64,000 nt of DNA, taken from contig CALCJD010000146.1 of the NCBI GenBank assembly GCA_937960895.1, positions 1 to 64,000 on the forward strand, in the 5' to 3' direction. Under the pieces are notes generated by a model, which saw nothing but the letters and a program-made list of their open reading frames with translations, ran no database searches and was not told where the DNA came from. Source of the DNA: an uncultured Spartobacteria bacterium. Its GTDB lineage: Bacteria > Verrucomicrobiota > Verrucomicrobiia > Chthoniobacterales > Terrimicrobiaceae. Positions 43,054-52,276 of the stretch are shown here, in pieces (the stretch's first letter is position 1; every line of letters begins with the position of its first letter). The translations under genes were made by a program, and so were the position numbers.

Positions 43054-43925
43054 AAGCTGACATCGACAGTCCATTCCGCCGCATGATCCGCCGGTTTTTC
43101 CGGAACCGCCTCGGAGTCGCCGCCCTTCTGGCCATCTGCGGCCTCTTCGCCGTGGCGGTGACGTTTGCCATCCTGAGCTATTTGAAGGTTCCCTTTCCGC
43201 AGGATCCCAACCTGACCAATCTCGAGCGCAAGCTTCTGCCCCCGAATCCCGTCAACTGGCTCGGCACCGACAACCTCGGACGCGATGTGTTCTCGCGCAT
43301 CCTGCACGGCTCCTACATCTCCCTCACCGTCGGATTCGTCGCCGTGGCGGTGTCCCTGATGATCGGCGTCGTGGTGGGGGCGATCTCGGGTTACGCCGGT
43401 CGCTGGGTGGACAACATTCTGATGCGCGTCGTGGACGCCATCATGTGTTTCCCCTCCTTCTTTCTGATTCTCACCGCGGTGGCCCTGCTGGGGCCGAGCC
43501 TTTGGAACATCGTGGTGGTGATCGGACTGGTCAGTTGGACCGGAACCGCCCGCCTGGTGCGTGCCGAATTCCTCACCCTGCGGGAAACCGAATACGTCCG
43601 GGCCGCGCGCACCCTGGGTCAGCGTGCTCCCGCCATCATCTTTGGCCACATCCTGCCCAATGCCATGGCGCCCATTTTTGTGACTGCCGTGCTTGGCATT
43701 CCGGCGGCGATTCTGACCGAGGCCGGACTGAGTTTTCTCGGTTTCGGCGTGCAGCCCCCCCAGGCCACCTGGGGCAACATCATTGCCGACGGCAAGACCT
43801 ACCTGCTCGACGCCTGGTGGCTGATTCTTTTTCCGGGCCTGGCCATCACCTTTTCCACGCTCTCCTTTTATCTGGCCGGCGACGCCCTGCGCCAGGCGGC
43901 GGAAACCCGCATCGAACGAAAATAA
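43050..43925 (+). CDS. Peptide ABC permease, OppC/DppC family
   Basis: 291 residues. Diagnostic parts are LGTDNLGRDVFSRILHGSYIS, the EAA loop (LRETEYVRAARTLGQRAPAI) and FLGFGVQPPQATWGNI near the C-terminus. It forms the heteromeric channel with the preceding OppB-like protein. The ATPase gene begins 3 bp after its stop. Confidence 0.94.
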   Translation: MKADIDSPFRRMIRRFFRNRLGVAALLAICGLFAVAVTFAILSYLKVPFPQDPNLTNLERKLLPPNPVNWLGTDNLGRDVFSRILHGSYISLTVGFVAVAVSLMIGVVVGAISGYAGRWVDNILMRVVDAIMCFPSFFLILTAVALLGPSLWNIVVVIGLVSWTGTARLVRAEFLTLRETEYVRAARTLGQRAPAIIFGHILPNAMAPIFVTAVLGIPAAILTEAGLSFLGFGVQPPQATWGNIIADGKTYLLDAWWLILFPGLAITFSTLSFYLAGDALRQAAETRIERK

Positions 43926-43928
43926 CCC

Positions 43929-44774
43929 ATGGCAAACCCCAACCTGCTCGAGATTCGCGGCCTCTCCATCCGTTTTCGCACCGAGGACGGGCCTGTCGAC
44001 GCGGTGAAAAACATCTCGCTCTCCCTCAGGGAGGGCGCCTCGCTGGCCATTGTGGGGGAAAGCGGCAGCGGCAAGAGCGTCACCGCGCTCTCCCTCACCC
44101 GCCTCCTGCCGACCCCGCCGGCGGAATTCGCCGGAGGCGACATCCTGTTCAAGGGCGAGAGCGTGCTGCAGATGAAACCCGACCGGCTGCGGGCCATCCG
44201 CGGCGGCGGCATCGCCTACATCTTCCAGGAACCCTCCACCTCGCTGAATCCCGTCTACACCATTCGCAGCCAGATCGCGGAAGCCATCAAACTCCACCGG
44301 CCCGATGTGAAGGACGTGGACGCCGAGGTGGTCAAATGGCTCACCGCCGTCGGCATCGTCAATCCCGCCAAACGCATGCACGACTACCCGCACCAGCTCA
44401 GCGGCGGCATGCAGCAGCGGGCCATGATTGCCATGGCGCTGAGCTGCCGGCCGAGTCTCCTGGTGGCAGACGAACCCACCACCGCGCTCGATGTCACCAT
44501 CCAGGCGCAAATCCTGGCCGAACTCAAACGGCTGCGCGCCGAGTTCAACATGGCCCTCATTCTGATCACGCACAACATGGGCATCATTCGCGGCCTCTGC
44601 GACCGGACCGCCGTCATGTTCCGCGGGGAGATCGTTGAATACGGAGACACCGAAAGCGTGCTCCGGAATCCCCAGCATCCTTACACGAAGGCGCTCATCG
44701 CCTGTGTGCCCAAGCTTGGATCCAGGGAAAAACGTCTGAAAACGATCGACTACGACTGGCTGCAGCAGGCATGA
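43929..44774 (+). CDS. Peptide ABC transporter ATPase, OppD/DppD type
   Basis: 281 residues, about 40 shorter than typical OppD because the C-terminal extension is brief. Walker A is GESGSGKSV, the Q-loop FQEPSTSLNPV, the signature LSGGMQQRAMIAMAL, Walker B LLVADEPTTALDVT, and the switch His ITHNM. The C-terminal oligopeptide motif (HPYTKALIACVPKLG) is kept. No OppF partner follows, so it may act as a homodimer or pair with an ATPase encoded elsewhere. Confidence 0.92.
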   Translation: MANPNLLEIRGLSIRFRTEDGPVDAVKNISLSLREGASLAIVGESGSGKSVTALSLTRLLPTPPAEFAGGDILFKGESVLQMKPDRLRAIRGGGIAYIFQEPSTSLNPVYTIRSQIAEAIKLHRPDVKDVDAEVVKWLTAVGIVNPAKRMHDYPHQLSGGMQQRAMIAMALSCRPSLLVADEPTTALDVTIQAQILAELKRLRAEFNMALILITHNMGIIRGLCDRTAVMFRGEIVEYGDTESVLRNPQHPYTKALIACVPKLGSREKRLKTIDYDWLQQA

Positions 44775-44781
44775 TGGATGG

Positions 44782-45984
44782 ATGCGCCCCCTGTTTCTGG
44801 CCACCCTGCTTCCCCTGGCAAACCTGGCGGCCTCGCCGGTCGTCGAAGCCACTGGGGAACTTCCCGCCACCGTCCGGGACCGGCACGGGGACACCGTTGG
44901 CGGCATAGGTTCCGGCATCATTTATGATGCAAAGAACGACGTCTATCTCATGCTGTCCGACCGCGGACCCGGTGACGGCACGCTGCCATACCGTCCGCGT
45001 TTCGCCGTGCTCAGGATTTCCCAGGAGGGCGACAGGCTGATTCCCCAACTCGTCGAGACGGTCATTTTCAAGGATGAAAACGGCCGGCCGATGACCGGAT
45101 TGATTCCCGACGATCCCGCGTCCGAGCTGCCCAAAATGAAGGATGGACGCACCTGCATCGATCCGGAGGCGCTGGCCCTTAGCGGCGACGGACGTCTCTA
45201 CGTCACCGATGAATACGGCCCCTTCCTCTACGAATTTCAACGGGACGGGACGATGGTCCGCCGGATCGCGCTGCCGGAGGAATTCCTTCCGCGCGAGGCC
45301 TCCGGCAGGCTCAACTACACCGACCAAGCGAAACTCGTTTCCGGTCGCGCCATCAACCAGGGTCCGGAGGGCATGTGCCTCCTGCCCGGCGAGGCCCAGG
45401 CGGCCCTGATTTTCCAAAGCGCGTTGGTACAGCACGGCGGCAAGCCGGCGGGAACCACCCGTATTTTGATCCTCGATCTCGCCTCGGGCAAACCGGCCGC
45501 CCTCTACCGCTACGACCTCTCCCCGGACGAAGCCGGCAAGCCGGCGGACAAACTTTCCGTCAACGACCTTGTCGCGCTCGACGACCGGCGTTTTCTGGTG
45601 CTGGAGCGGGACGGACAGGGACGCGACGGCGCCCGGAACCCCGAGCCGGCCGTCTACAAATCCGTCTGGGTGGCCGACACCCGGCACGCCACCAACCTGC
45701 TTGAGAGCACGCCGGGCGCGCCCGAAGTCCCGGCCTCGAAAACGCTGCTCTTCAATCTGGCCACCCTGGTGAAGGATCCGCAAAATCTCGCCGCCAAATG
45801 GGAGGGCATCGCGGTGATTCCTCCCTCCGACGACGGGGACGTGACCCTGATGATGACCGCCGACAATGATTTTCTCGCCCCGACCATTCACGAGGAGGGG
45901 AAGACCTATCCCTTCCCGCGGGCCGAGGACGCCGTCCCGACCCAGTTTTTCAAAATTCGCGCCCCGTTGCCCAAGAATCCTTGA
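44782..45984 (+). CDS. Secreted phytase-like esterase (PF13449 type)
   Basis: 400 residues with a signal peptide (about 1-17). Family segments are IGSGIIYDAKNDVYLMLSDRG, CIDPEALALSGDGRLYVTDEYGP (the DPE/DE acidic pocket) and AKWEGIAVIPPSDDGDVTLMMTADND near the end, as in the esterase-like beta-propeller proteins related to alkaline phytases. It would act in the periplasm or outside the cell on phosphate or carboxyl esters. It starts 7 bp after the transporter ATPase gene, so it could be the last gene of that operon. Confidence 0.82.
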   Translation: MRPLFLATLLPLANLAASPVVEATGELPATVRDRHGDTVGGIGSGIIYDAKNDVYLMLSDRGPGDGTLPYRPRFAVLRISQEGDRLIPQLVETVIFKDENGRPMTGLIPDDPASELPKMKDGRTCIDPEALALSGDGRLYVTDEYGPFLYEFQRDGTMVRRIALPEEFLPREASGRLNYTDQAKLVSGRAINQGPEGMCLLPGEAQAALIFQSALVQHGGKPAGTTRILILDLASGKPAALYRYDLSPDEAGKPADKLSVNDLVALDDRRFLVLERDGQGRDGARNPEPAVYKSVWVADTRHATNLLESTPGAPEVPASKTLLFNLATLVKDPQNLAAKWEGIAVIPPSDDGDVTLMMTADNDFLAPTIHEEGKTYPFPRAEDAVPTQFFKIRAPLPKNP

Positions 45985-46016
45985 GCCCCGGGCGGGCGAT
46001 TTGCGAAAGTTTCCGC

Positions 46017-46976
46017 GTGACCGATCCCTTTCAGCAGGCGGTGGCGGACACGCTGTCGATCCTGAAAAACATCCGCTCCGGCTTTGGCGCAAAGCCCACG
46101 GCTTCCGCCGCGGCGCTCGACCGTCTGCGCGCCCTGGCCTCGCGTTCCCCGGCCCGGCCGAAAGCGGAACCCAGGGAGATGCCGGCGTCCCCGGTGGAAC
46201 CTGCGCCTGGAGAGACCCAAGCCGTGGCGCTTTTCGCAAAGCCCAGGCGCGCCCGCGGGGAAACCGCAGAACCGGAGCCGGCCGCCGCACCGGATCTCCC
46301 GCCGGCTCCCCACGTCGGAGCACCGGACACCGTCAAGGTCTGGACCCTCGAAACCCTGCGCGAGGCCGCCCTGGCCTGCGTGAAGTGCCCACATCTGGTG
46401 CGTTCCCGCACCCAGGTGGTCTTTGGAGTCGGCAATCCGAATGCCGAGCTGATGTTCGTCGGCGAGGCTCCCGGCGCGGACGAAGACCTTCAGGGTGAAC
46501 CGTTCGTCGGCAAGGCTGGACAACTCCTGACCAAGATCATCGTGGCCATGGGGCTCAGCCGCGGGGAGGTCTACATCGGCAACGTGCTCAAGTGCCGGCC
46601 CGACATGCCGCCGGGATCCACGGGAAACCGCAAGCCGCGCCCGGAGGAAATGCGCACCTGCCTGCCCTGGCTGGAAAAGCAAATCGACCTCATCCGTCCC
46701 CGGGTGATGGTGGCGCTCGGCGCCACGGCTGTCGAAGGACTTCTCGGCAATACGGAGCCCGTTGGACGTCTCCGCGGACGCTGGCTCGACTTCAAGGGCA
46801 TTCCGGTCATGGTCACCTACCACCCCGCCTATCTCCTGCGGAATCAATCCATCGCCGAGAAACGCAAGGTGTGGGAGGACATGCTGCAGGTCCTGGAAAA
46901 GCTCGGAAGACCCATCACCGAAAAACAGCGCCAGTATTTCACAAAGAGCGCCGGGGCGGCGGCGAACGACCGTTGA
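46017..46976 (+). CDS. Uracil-DNA glycosylase, family 4 (4Fe-4S)
   Basis: 319 residues from the GTG at 46017. Four Cys (121, 124, 193, 215) match the iron-sulfur ligands. Motif GEAPGADED (149-157) and the late HPAY motif (H269) mark family 4/5 enzymes; the acidic residues after GEAPG favour family 4. The enzyme removes uracil from DNA at the start of base-excision repair. An unusual N-terminal extension of about 105 residues, Ala/Pro/Arg-rich and probably disordered, precedes the core; similar extensions occur in other family-4 proteins fused to phage-polymerase-like segments. Confidence 0.9.
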   Translation: MTDPFQQAVADTLSILKNIRSGFGAKPTASAAALDRLRALASRSPARPKAEPREMPASPVEPAPGETQAVALFAKPRRARGETAEPEPAAAPDLPPAPHVGAPDTVKVWTLETLREAALACVKCPHLVRSRTQVVFGVGNPNAELMFVGEAPGADEDLQGEPFVGKAGQLLTKIIVAMGLSRGEVYIGNVLKCRPDMPPGSTGNRKPRPEEMRTCLPWLEKQIDLIRPRVMVALGATAVEGLLGNTEPVGRLRGRWLDFKGIPVMVTYHPAYLLRNQSIAEKRKVWEDMLQVLEKLGRPITEKQRQYFTKSAGAAANDR

Positions 46977-46992
46977 GAATTTTCCCCGCTGC

Positions 46993-47847
46993 ATGAAACG
47001 CATCCGGATCACCCACCGTACCGAATATTTCTATCGTGTGCCCGTTTCCTTCGGTCCGCACCGCGCCCTGGTGCGCCCGCGGGAGGGGCATGACGTCCAC
47101 ATCGAAAGTTCGCGTCTGGAGATCGAGCCGCTGGCGGACGTCCGCTGGCTCCGCGACATCTACGGCAATTCCATCGCCGTCTTGAATTTTTCGGGTCCTC
47201 CGGCGCAGAAACTCTCCATCTTCAGCGAACTGGTGGTGGCCCATTACGACGAAAATCCGCTGGATTTCCTCATCGATCCCAACGCACTTTCCTATCCCTT
47301 TCAATACGCGGCGGACGAACAGGCCGAACTGATTCCCTACCGGCTTTCGAGCTATCCGCACGACGGGCAGCTCCTGCGCAAGTGGCTGGAGGATCTCTAT
47401 ACGCCGGGCCAGCTCATCAACACCTTCGATCTGCTTTCCAATCTGAACACACGCATCTTCGAGTCGTTCAAATATCAACCGCGCGACGAACCGGGGGTGC
47501 AACTGCCCTCCCAGACCATCGCCCTCGGCAGCGGTTCGTGCCGCGACTATGCGGTGCTCATGATGGAGGCGGCCCGCCACTGGGGCTTCGGCGCGCGTTT
47601 TGTCACCGGCTACATCCAGATGGAGCAGGGCCAGCACGGCGCGACGCATGCGTGGACCGAAATCTACATCCCCGGCGCGGGCTGGAGGGGATTCGATCCC
47701 ACCAACAACAAATTCGCGGGGGCCGAACATGTCTCGGTCGCCGTGGCCCGCGATCCCGACAAGGCGTGTCCCTTGAGCGGCGCATGGGAAGGCCCCGCCG
47801 AGGCCTTCGATCACATGGAGGTCAGCGTACAGGTCGTTTCGTTGTGA
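46993..47847 (+). CDS. Transglutaminase-like peptidase, third copy
   Basis: 284 residues. It has an N-terminal beta domain (MKRIRITHRTEYFYRVPVSFG) and the catalytic Cys (GSGSCRDYAVLM), His (GATHAWTEI) and Asp (RGFDPTNN). It differs from the two copies at 32-34 kb and has no ATP-grasp, alpha-E or DUF2126 gene beside it. It ends one nucleotide into the acyltransferase start (TGATG), so the two are coupled. Substrate unknown. Confidence 0.9.
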   Translation: MKRIRITHRTEYFYRVPVSFGPHRALVRPREGHDVHIESSRLEIEPLADVRWLRDIYGNSIAVLNFSGPPAQKLSIFSELVVAHYDENPLDFLIDPNALSYPFQYAADEQAELIPYRLSSYPHDGQLLRKWLEDLYTPGQLINTFDLLSNLNTRIFESFKYQPRDEPGVQLPSQTIALGSGSCRDYAVLMMEAARHWGFGARFVTGYIQMEQGQHGATHAWTEIYIPGAGWRGFDPTNNKFAGAEHVSVAVARDPDKACPLSGAWEGPAEAFDHMEVSVQVVSL

Positions 47848-48551
47848 TGCGGGGATTGATCCGGGAAATTCACTGGCAGTTTGTCACCAAAACGCTGTGG
47901 CTTCTCTTTGCGGTGGCCTCGCGAAGGCGGGTTCTTTTCCTCGCGCCGCCGCCGCGGCGCGGGGGCTTCATCCTCGCCTCCAATCATGTCAGCCATTTCG
48001 ATCCGCCGCTCATCACCATTTCCTTTCCGCGCAAGATCGACTGGATTGCCATTGCCGAGTTGTTCCGCGGCCGGCTGCTCCATGCGTTTTTCACCGGGCT
48101 GAATGTGATTCCCGTGGACCGGTCGGGCGCGGATCGCAACGCCCTGCGGACCGCCGTCAAGCGCCTCAAGGAGGGACGCGTGGTGGGTATCTTTCCCGAA
48201 GGCGGCATCCGGGACGGGGCGGCCTCGATTGTCAACGGAGCGGGCATGAAACAGGGCGTGGCCCTGCTCTCGGCCATGTCCGGCGCGCCCATCGTTCCCT
48301 GTGTCATTCTGGGAAGCGACCGTTTCTACAATGCGAGAAGCTGGCTGCCCTGGCGGCGTCCGGGGGTCTGGATCGCCGTCGGGTCTCCCATCACCCATCC
48401 CGCCGGCCTCTCGGGCGACGCGCTGCGCAAACATCTGCAGGAAACCCTGGCGCGGGAGATCCTTTCCTTGAAGGACCGTCTGATGACGGAATTTCATCTG
48501 ACGGAGGCCGACCTGCCGCACTCCCCGCAACAGCGCATGGCCGAGCGATGA
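47847..48551 (+). CDS. 1-Acyl-glycerol-3-phosphate acyltransferase (PlsC family)
   Basis: 234 residues. The HX4D catalytic motif is NHVSHFD (H47, D52) and the glycerol-phosphate-binding FPEGG block lies near residue 112. An N-terminal hydrophobic stretch (about 15-35) would place it at the inner membrane face. PlsC enzymes make phosphatidic acid; lyso-ornithine-lipid acyltransferases look alike. The ATG at 47847 is preferred over GTG one codon earlier. It is coupled to the hydrolase gene by ATGA. Confidence 0.9.
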   Translation: MRGLIREIHWQFVTKTLWLLFAVASRRRVLFLAPPPRRGGFILASNHVSHFDPPLITISFPRKIDWIAIAELFRGRLLHAFFTGLNVIPVDRSGADRNALRTAVKRLKEGRVVGIFPEGGIRDGAASIVNGAGMKQGVALLSAMSGAPIVPCVILGSDRFYNARSWLPWRRPGVWIAVGSPITHPAGLSGDALRKHLQETLAREILSLKDRLMTEFHLTEADLPHSPQQRMAER

Positions 48552-49585
48552 ATCCGCAATCCGAACTGCCCGGCTTCCTCCCGCCGCCCGCCGCGGCCAA
48601 TCCGTTCCTCGGGATGAAATCCCTCGTGGAGCGGTCGGCCGCCCTTGCGATGGACGGCGTGATGTGCGCCATGATGAACACGCTGCAATGGCGGCGGCGG
48701 CGTCTGGCCTGCACGCGGGCCGAACTCGACGCCTATCTGGCGGCCTGCGAACCACTGTCCCGTGCGGACTACTTTGCCGCCCCGCCGCCCGCCAACCTGC
48801 GTGAAGAAAATTCCTGGATCGCATGGGACACCCCCGTCTCCAGCGGCTTTCCCGAAAATGATCGGACCCGGGTGCGCCTTTACCTTTGCGACCGTCCGGA
48901 CGGCGCGCCCACCGTTCTCCTGCTGCACGCGCTGATGAGCGCAAATGACTTTGGCTACCGCCGCGTGGCGCGCTGGTTCAACGAGCGGGGCTGGAACGCG
49001 GTTTTTCCGCACCTTCCCTTCCATTATTCCCGCACGCCCCGCGGATATCTCAACGGCGAACTGGCCATCAGCGCCAACCTGATCCGAAACGCCGAAAACC
49101 TGCGGCAGGGGGTGGCCGAGCTCCGGCAGTTGATGTCCTGGCTGCGGGCTCGCGGCTGCCGGGAGTTTGGACTCATCGGAACAAGTTTCGGCGGATGGAA
49201 CGGCGCGCTGCTGAGTTTCCTCGAAGCCGACTTTCGTTTCCTCGCCCTCATCCAGCCGATCGTCAACGTCGAGCATGCAATCTGGGAAAACCCGGGGTCC
49301 CGCTCCATGCGCCGCATTCTCCTCTCCCAGGGCATCGGGCGCGGAGTCAGCGAACGTCACGCCCCCCTCACCTCACCCCTCCACGGGGTTCCGCTCTGCG
49401 GGGGCGAACGGGCCATCCTGACCACGGGACTCTACGACACGGTCTCCCCGCCGTCCGAATTGCGTGAGTTGAACCGCCGCTGGTCCGGCTCCCGGCTGGT
49501 GGAAGTGCGCCAGGGCCACTTCGGTCATGTGGCCCTGCGGGAAACGCTGAGGGTCATCGAACCGTTGCTGAATCGTCCAAACTGA
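48548..49585 (+). CDS. Alpha/beta hydrolase family protein
   Basis: 345 residues. The fold shows the oxyanion strand TVLLLHALM, the nucleophile elbow GTSFGG, the acid-bearing TTGLYDTVSPPSEL and a late His (VRQGHFGHVAL). It resembles DUF2048/ABHD18-like hydrolases that begin with a long helical lead region. No signal peptide. Its coupling to a PlsC-type acyltransferase suggests lipid or ester turnover. Its 3' end overlaps the convergent secreted-protein gene by 32 bp. Confidence 0.8.
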   Translation: MNPQSELPGFLPPPAAANPFLGMKSLVERSAALAMDGVMCAMMNTLQWRRRRLACTRAELDAYLAACEPLSRADYFAAPPPANLREENSWIAWDTPVSSGFPENDRTRVRLYLCDRPDGAPTVLLLHALMSANDFGYRRVARWFNERGWNAVFPHLPFHYSRTPRGYLNGELAISANLIRNAENLRQGVAELRQLMSWLRARGCREFGLIGTSFGGWNGALLSFLEADFRFLALIQPIVNVEHAIWENPGSRSMRRILLSQGIGRGVSERHAPLTSPLHGVPLCGGERAILTTGLYDTVSPPSELRELNRRWSGSRLVEVRQGHFGHVALRETLRVIEPLLNRPN

Positions 49586-50759
49586 CCGCGGACTCCGCGG
49601 GTGCGCCCCCCCCATCCGCGGCAAGTTGCAGGACCTCCATCCAGCGCCGCGATCCTTCCGAAGGCCGACGCCGGTGTTCGTGCGTGATCAGGGCATTGGC
49701 AAAGCGTCCCAATAGATGGTACCCGCCCGGCAGATTGCTGCGGGACGGTGCGGACAGAGACATCAATCGCTGCAGGGTGGCCCGCTGTTCCGGAGTGACC
49801 AGTTCGATCCGTCCGATCATCACGCGCGTGACCTCCGTCTCTCCGGAGATCTTCAAGGGCAAATGGCGATCCGTCCATTCACGCGGCACCAGATAAAACA
49901 ACCGGAGTCCGCGGCTCTGAAAATACGACTCCTCCCAGGTATTCAACATGGCGTCGGCTTCCTTCGGATACAGTCCTTCGGCGATCAGCTCCCGACGCAT
50001 TTCCGCACGAAGCCGGGAAAGATTTTTCCGGGAATGTCCGGCGGGCCGGGTGGGCATCCGCGGACCCGCCGGAACGAAAGCCACTTCACCATTGCCGCGA
50101 AAATCCGCCAGCCAGCCCACGCGGGTCGGGCCGGTCATCGTCAGTTCCTCCCCATCCCGCACCACCCGCACTGGGGCCTCCAGACAAGCCACGCCGCGAT
50201 AAAACAAATACCGTTCGGTTTCCCCCGCGGGAGTCGTCACGGACACCGCGTCAACCGCCCTTGGCGCCCTCCAGACGTGCGCATCGGTGGCCGGTCCATC
50301 CGCCCTCCCTCCCACCCGCAGGCCTCTCCAGATCAGCGTGCCGGCGGCATGCCGGTCAATCCGGCCCCGTTCCAACCCCGGAGCCACCACCTCGGCGTTC
50401 GGATAAAATTCACTGATCCAGCCCGCCGGAAAAGCCACCTCGACGTCCACCACCGTTTCTTTTTCGTCCGGGGAATGGAAATAAATCACCGGCGTCTCGA
50501 GCCGCATGACAACATCCGGATGGCAGTTCGGAAGCGGGACCTTGGAGGCAATCGTCGGCACACCGGCAGGTCGGATCAATCCGCCTCCAATCCGGTGCAC
50601 AAAATCCGGCACGGGCTCGTCATCGATGTTGATGCCGGGAATAGCCTGACCGTTCTCGTCCTGCAGCACCGTGAAGGTCCCCCATTCGTGCACAATGAGC
50701 GGTGCGCTCCGGAGCAGGCCGGAGCACAGAAAAACGAGGAGAGCGGACAGACGGATCAT
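49554..50759 (-). CDS. Secreted protein of unknown function (HEWGTFT family)
   Basis: 401 residues with a signal peptide (about 1-18). The mature protein starts LIVHEWGTFTVLQDENG, a start I recognise from secreted proteins of planctomycetes and Verrucomicrobiota with no assigned role. Beta-rich segments follow (VPLPNCHPDVVMRLETPVIYFHSP; VDVEVAFPAGWISEFYP), then a helical C-terminal part (LSRLRAEMRRELIAEGLYPKEADAML). No catalytic motif is evident. It follows the pseudouridine synthase gene by 27 bp on the same strand. Confidence 0.75.
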   Translation of the reverse strand: MIRLSALLVFLCSGLLRSAPLIVHEWGTFTVLQDENGQAIPGINIDDEPVPDFVHRIGGGLIRPAGVPTIASKVPLPNCHPDVVMRLETPVIYFHSPDEKETVVDVEVAFPAGWISEFYPNAEVVAPGLERGRIDRHAAGTLIWRGLRVGGRADGPATDAHVWRAPRAVDAVSVTTPAGETERYLFYRGVACLEAPVRVVRDGEELTMTGPTRVGWLADFRGNGEVAFVPAGPRMPTRPAGHSRKNLSRLRAEMRRELIAEGLYPKEADAMLNTWEESYFQSRGLRLFYLVPREWTDRHLPLKISGETEVTRVMIGRIELVTPEQRATLQRLMSLSAPSRSNLPGGYHLLGRFANALITHEHRRRPSEGSRRWMEVLQLAADGGGAPAESAVSLDDSATVR

Positions 50760-50786
50760 GCCGTCATTCCCGCAAAATTCGCCGGC

Positions 50787-51545
50787 TCAGTTGTCAGAAA
50801 GTTGTAAAAATTTCGCAAAATCCGCCGGCAGCGGCGCCTGCCAGTCGTGGCTGATGCCTCCCAGGAGACAGGAAAGCCGCGCCGCATGCAGGGCGTGGCG
50901 GGCCAGCCAGAGTTTCGCCTCCAAGGCGGGCGTCCATCCCTTCTCAATGAAATCCAGGTACAACCGGGAATCGACGCCGTAGATTTTGTCTCCGATCACC
51001 GGATGTCCCACATGGGCGGCATGGACCCGGATCTGGTGGGTGCGGCCCGTCAGCGGCCAGGCGCGCACGAGCGCAAAGCGGCGGTCGCCGTGACGGTGGC
51101 GGGATTCGACCCGGAACCGGGTGATGGCCACCTGTCCGGCCGGGTGCACCGCCCGCTGCAGCCAGACCTGCGATTCGGCCACCTCCCCGAGGCGAATGAT
51201 CGGGGCATCCACCTCGCGTTCCTCCCATTCGGGCCAGCCGAAGACCAGGGCGAGATATTCCTTGTGGATTTCCCCCCGCTGCATGGCCCGCCCGGCGGCC
51301 CGCGCGGCCGGGGCGTTCTTGGCCACCAGGACCACGCCGCTTGTTTCGCGGTCGAGACGGTTGATCAGCGAAACCTGTCCTCCCGTGGCAATTTCATAAC
51401 TGAGCAGGGCGCGCAACCCCTCCCACAGCGTCGGACGTCCGTCCGGCTTGGTCGGGTGCACGAGCAGGCCGGCGGGTTTGTCCACCGCCAGATAGTCCTC
51501 GGTTTCCCCGAGGACGCGGAACTCCACTTGATTCTCCACGCTCAC
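50787..51545 (-). CDS. RluA-family pseudouridine synthase
   Basis: 252 residues starting at GTG 51545. The catalytic Asp lies in INRLDRETSGVVLVAK, the RluA/RluC/RluD motif, and the second motif LTGRTHQIRVHAAHVGHPVIGD is intact. No S4 domain precedes the core, which favours the RluA or TruC subtype (rRNA or tRNA uridine isomerisation). Its 5' end faces the ABC ATPase gene with a gap of only about 20 bp, so their promoters must overlap coding sequence. Confidence 0.92.
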   Translation of the reverse strand: MSVENQVEFRVLGETEDYLAVDKPAGLLVHPTKPDGRPTLWEGLRALLSYEIATGGQVSLINRLDRETSGVVLVAKNAPAARAAGRAMQRGEIHKEYLALVFGWPEWEEREVDAPIIRLGEVAESQVWLQRAVHPAGQVAITRFRVESRHRHGDRRFALVRAWPLTGRTHQIRVHAAHVGHPVIGDKIYGVDSRLYLDFIEKGWTPALEAKLWLARHALHAARLSCLLGGISHDWQAPLPADFAKFLQLSDN

Positions 51546-51567
51546 AAGGCCAGTGTCTCCACCCTAC

Positions 51568-52233
51568 ATGGTCCGCCTGGAAAGAGTCACCCGAATCTAC
51601 ACCAAATCCGCCGCGCCGGTGCGCGCGCTGGATGAGGTGAGCCTGGAACTGGCGGACGGGGACTTTGTGGCGGTGACCGGCCCCAGCGGTTGCGGGAAAA
51701 GCACCCTGCTCAACCTGCTGGGCGGACTGGACCGGCCCGACTCGGGTGAGATCTGGATCGGACGGCTACCGTTGCACCGCGCCCGGGAGAGTCAGCTCAC
51801 CCGCTACCGCCGTCATGACCTCGGCATCGTCTTCCAGTTTTTCAACCTGCTGCCCGGCATGACCCTGGCCGAAAACGTGGAGCTGCCCCTCCTGCTGCGC
51901 GGGGATTCCGCCCGAAAGGCCCGCCCCCGCGTTGCCGCCATGCTGGAACTGGTGGGACTGACCCATCGCCGGCGCCATTTTCCCCACCAACTCAGCGGCG
52001 GGGAAATGCAGCGGGCGGCCATTGCCCGGGCGCTGGCCGGCACGCCGAAACTCCTCCTCGCCGACGAACCCACGGGCAACCTGGACAGCGCCAATGCCGC
52101 CGGCGTCACGGACACCCTCCTGCGCGTCGCCTCGGAAAAAATGGTCACCCTGGTCGTGGTCACCCACAGCGAGGAACTGGCCGCCCGGGCGGGCCGGCAC
52201 GTGCGCATGCGGGACGGACGGATTGTTTCCTGA
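51568..52233 (+). CDS. ABC ATPase, LolD/MacB type, without adjacent permease
   Basis: 221 residues from the ATG at 51568; an in-frame GTG at 51553 would add five residues. Walker A is GPSGCGKST, Q-loop VFQFFNLLPGM, signature LSGGEMQRAAIARAL, Walker B LLLADEPTGNLDS, and the switch His VVTHSEE. The FFNLLPGMTLAENVELPLLLRG region is characteristic of the LolD/MacB/FtsE group, which power lipoprotein release or drug export. No FtsX-type permease lies next to it. Confidence 0.9.
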   Translation: MVRLERVTRIYTKSAAPVRALDEVSLELADGDFVAVTGPSGCGKSTLLNLLGGLDRPDSGEIWIGRLPLHRARESQLTRYRRHDLGIVFQFFNLLPGMTLAENVELPLLLRGDSARKARPRVAAMLELVGLTHRRRHFPHQLSGGEMQRAAIARALAGTPKLLLADEPTGNLDSANAAGVTDTLLRVASEKMVTLVVVTHSEELAARAGRHVRMRDGRIVS

Positions 52234-52276
52234 CCCCCACGCCTGCGACCGGACCCCAAAAACATTGCTTCCCAAG

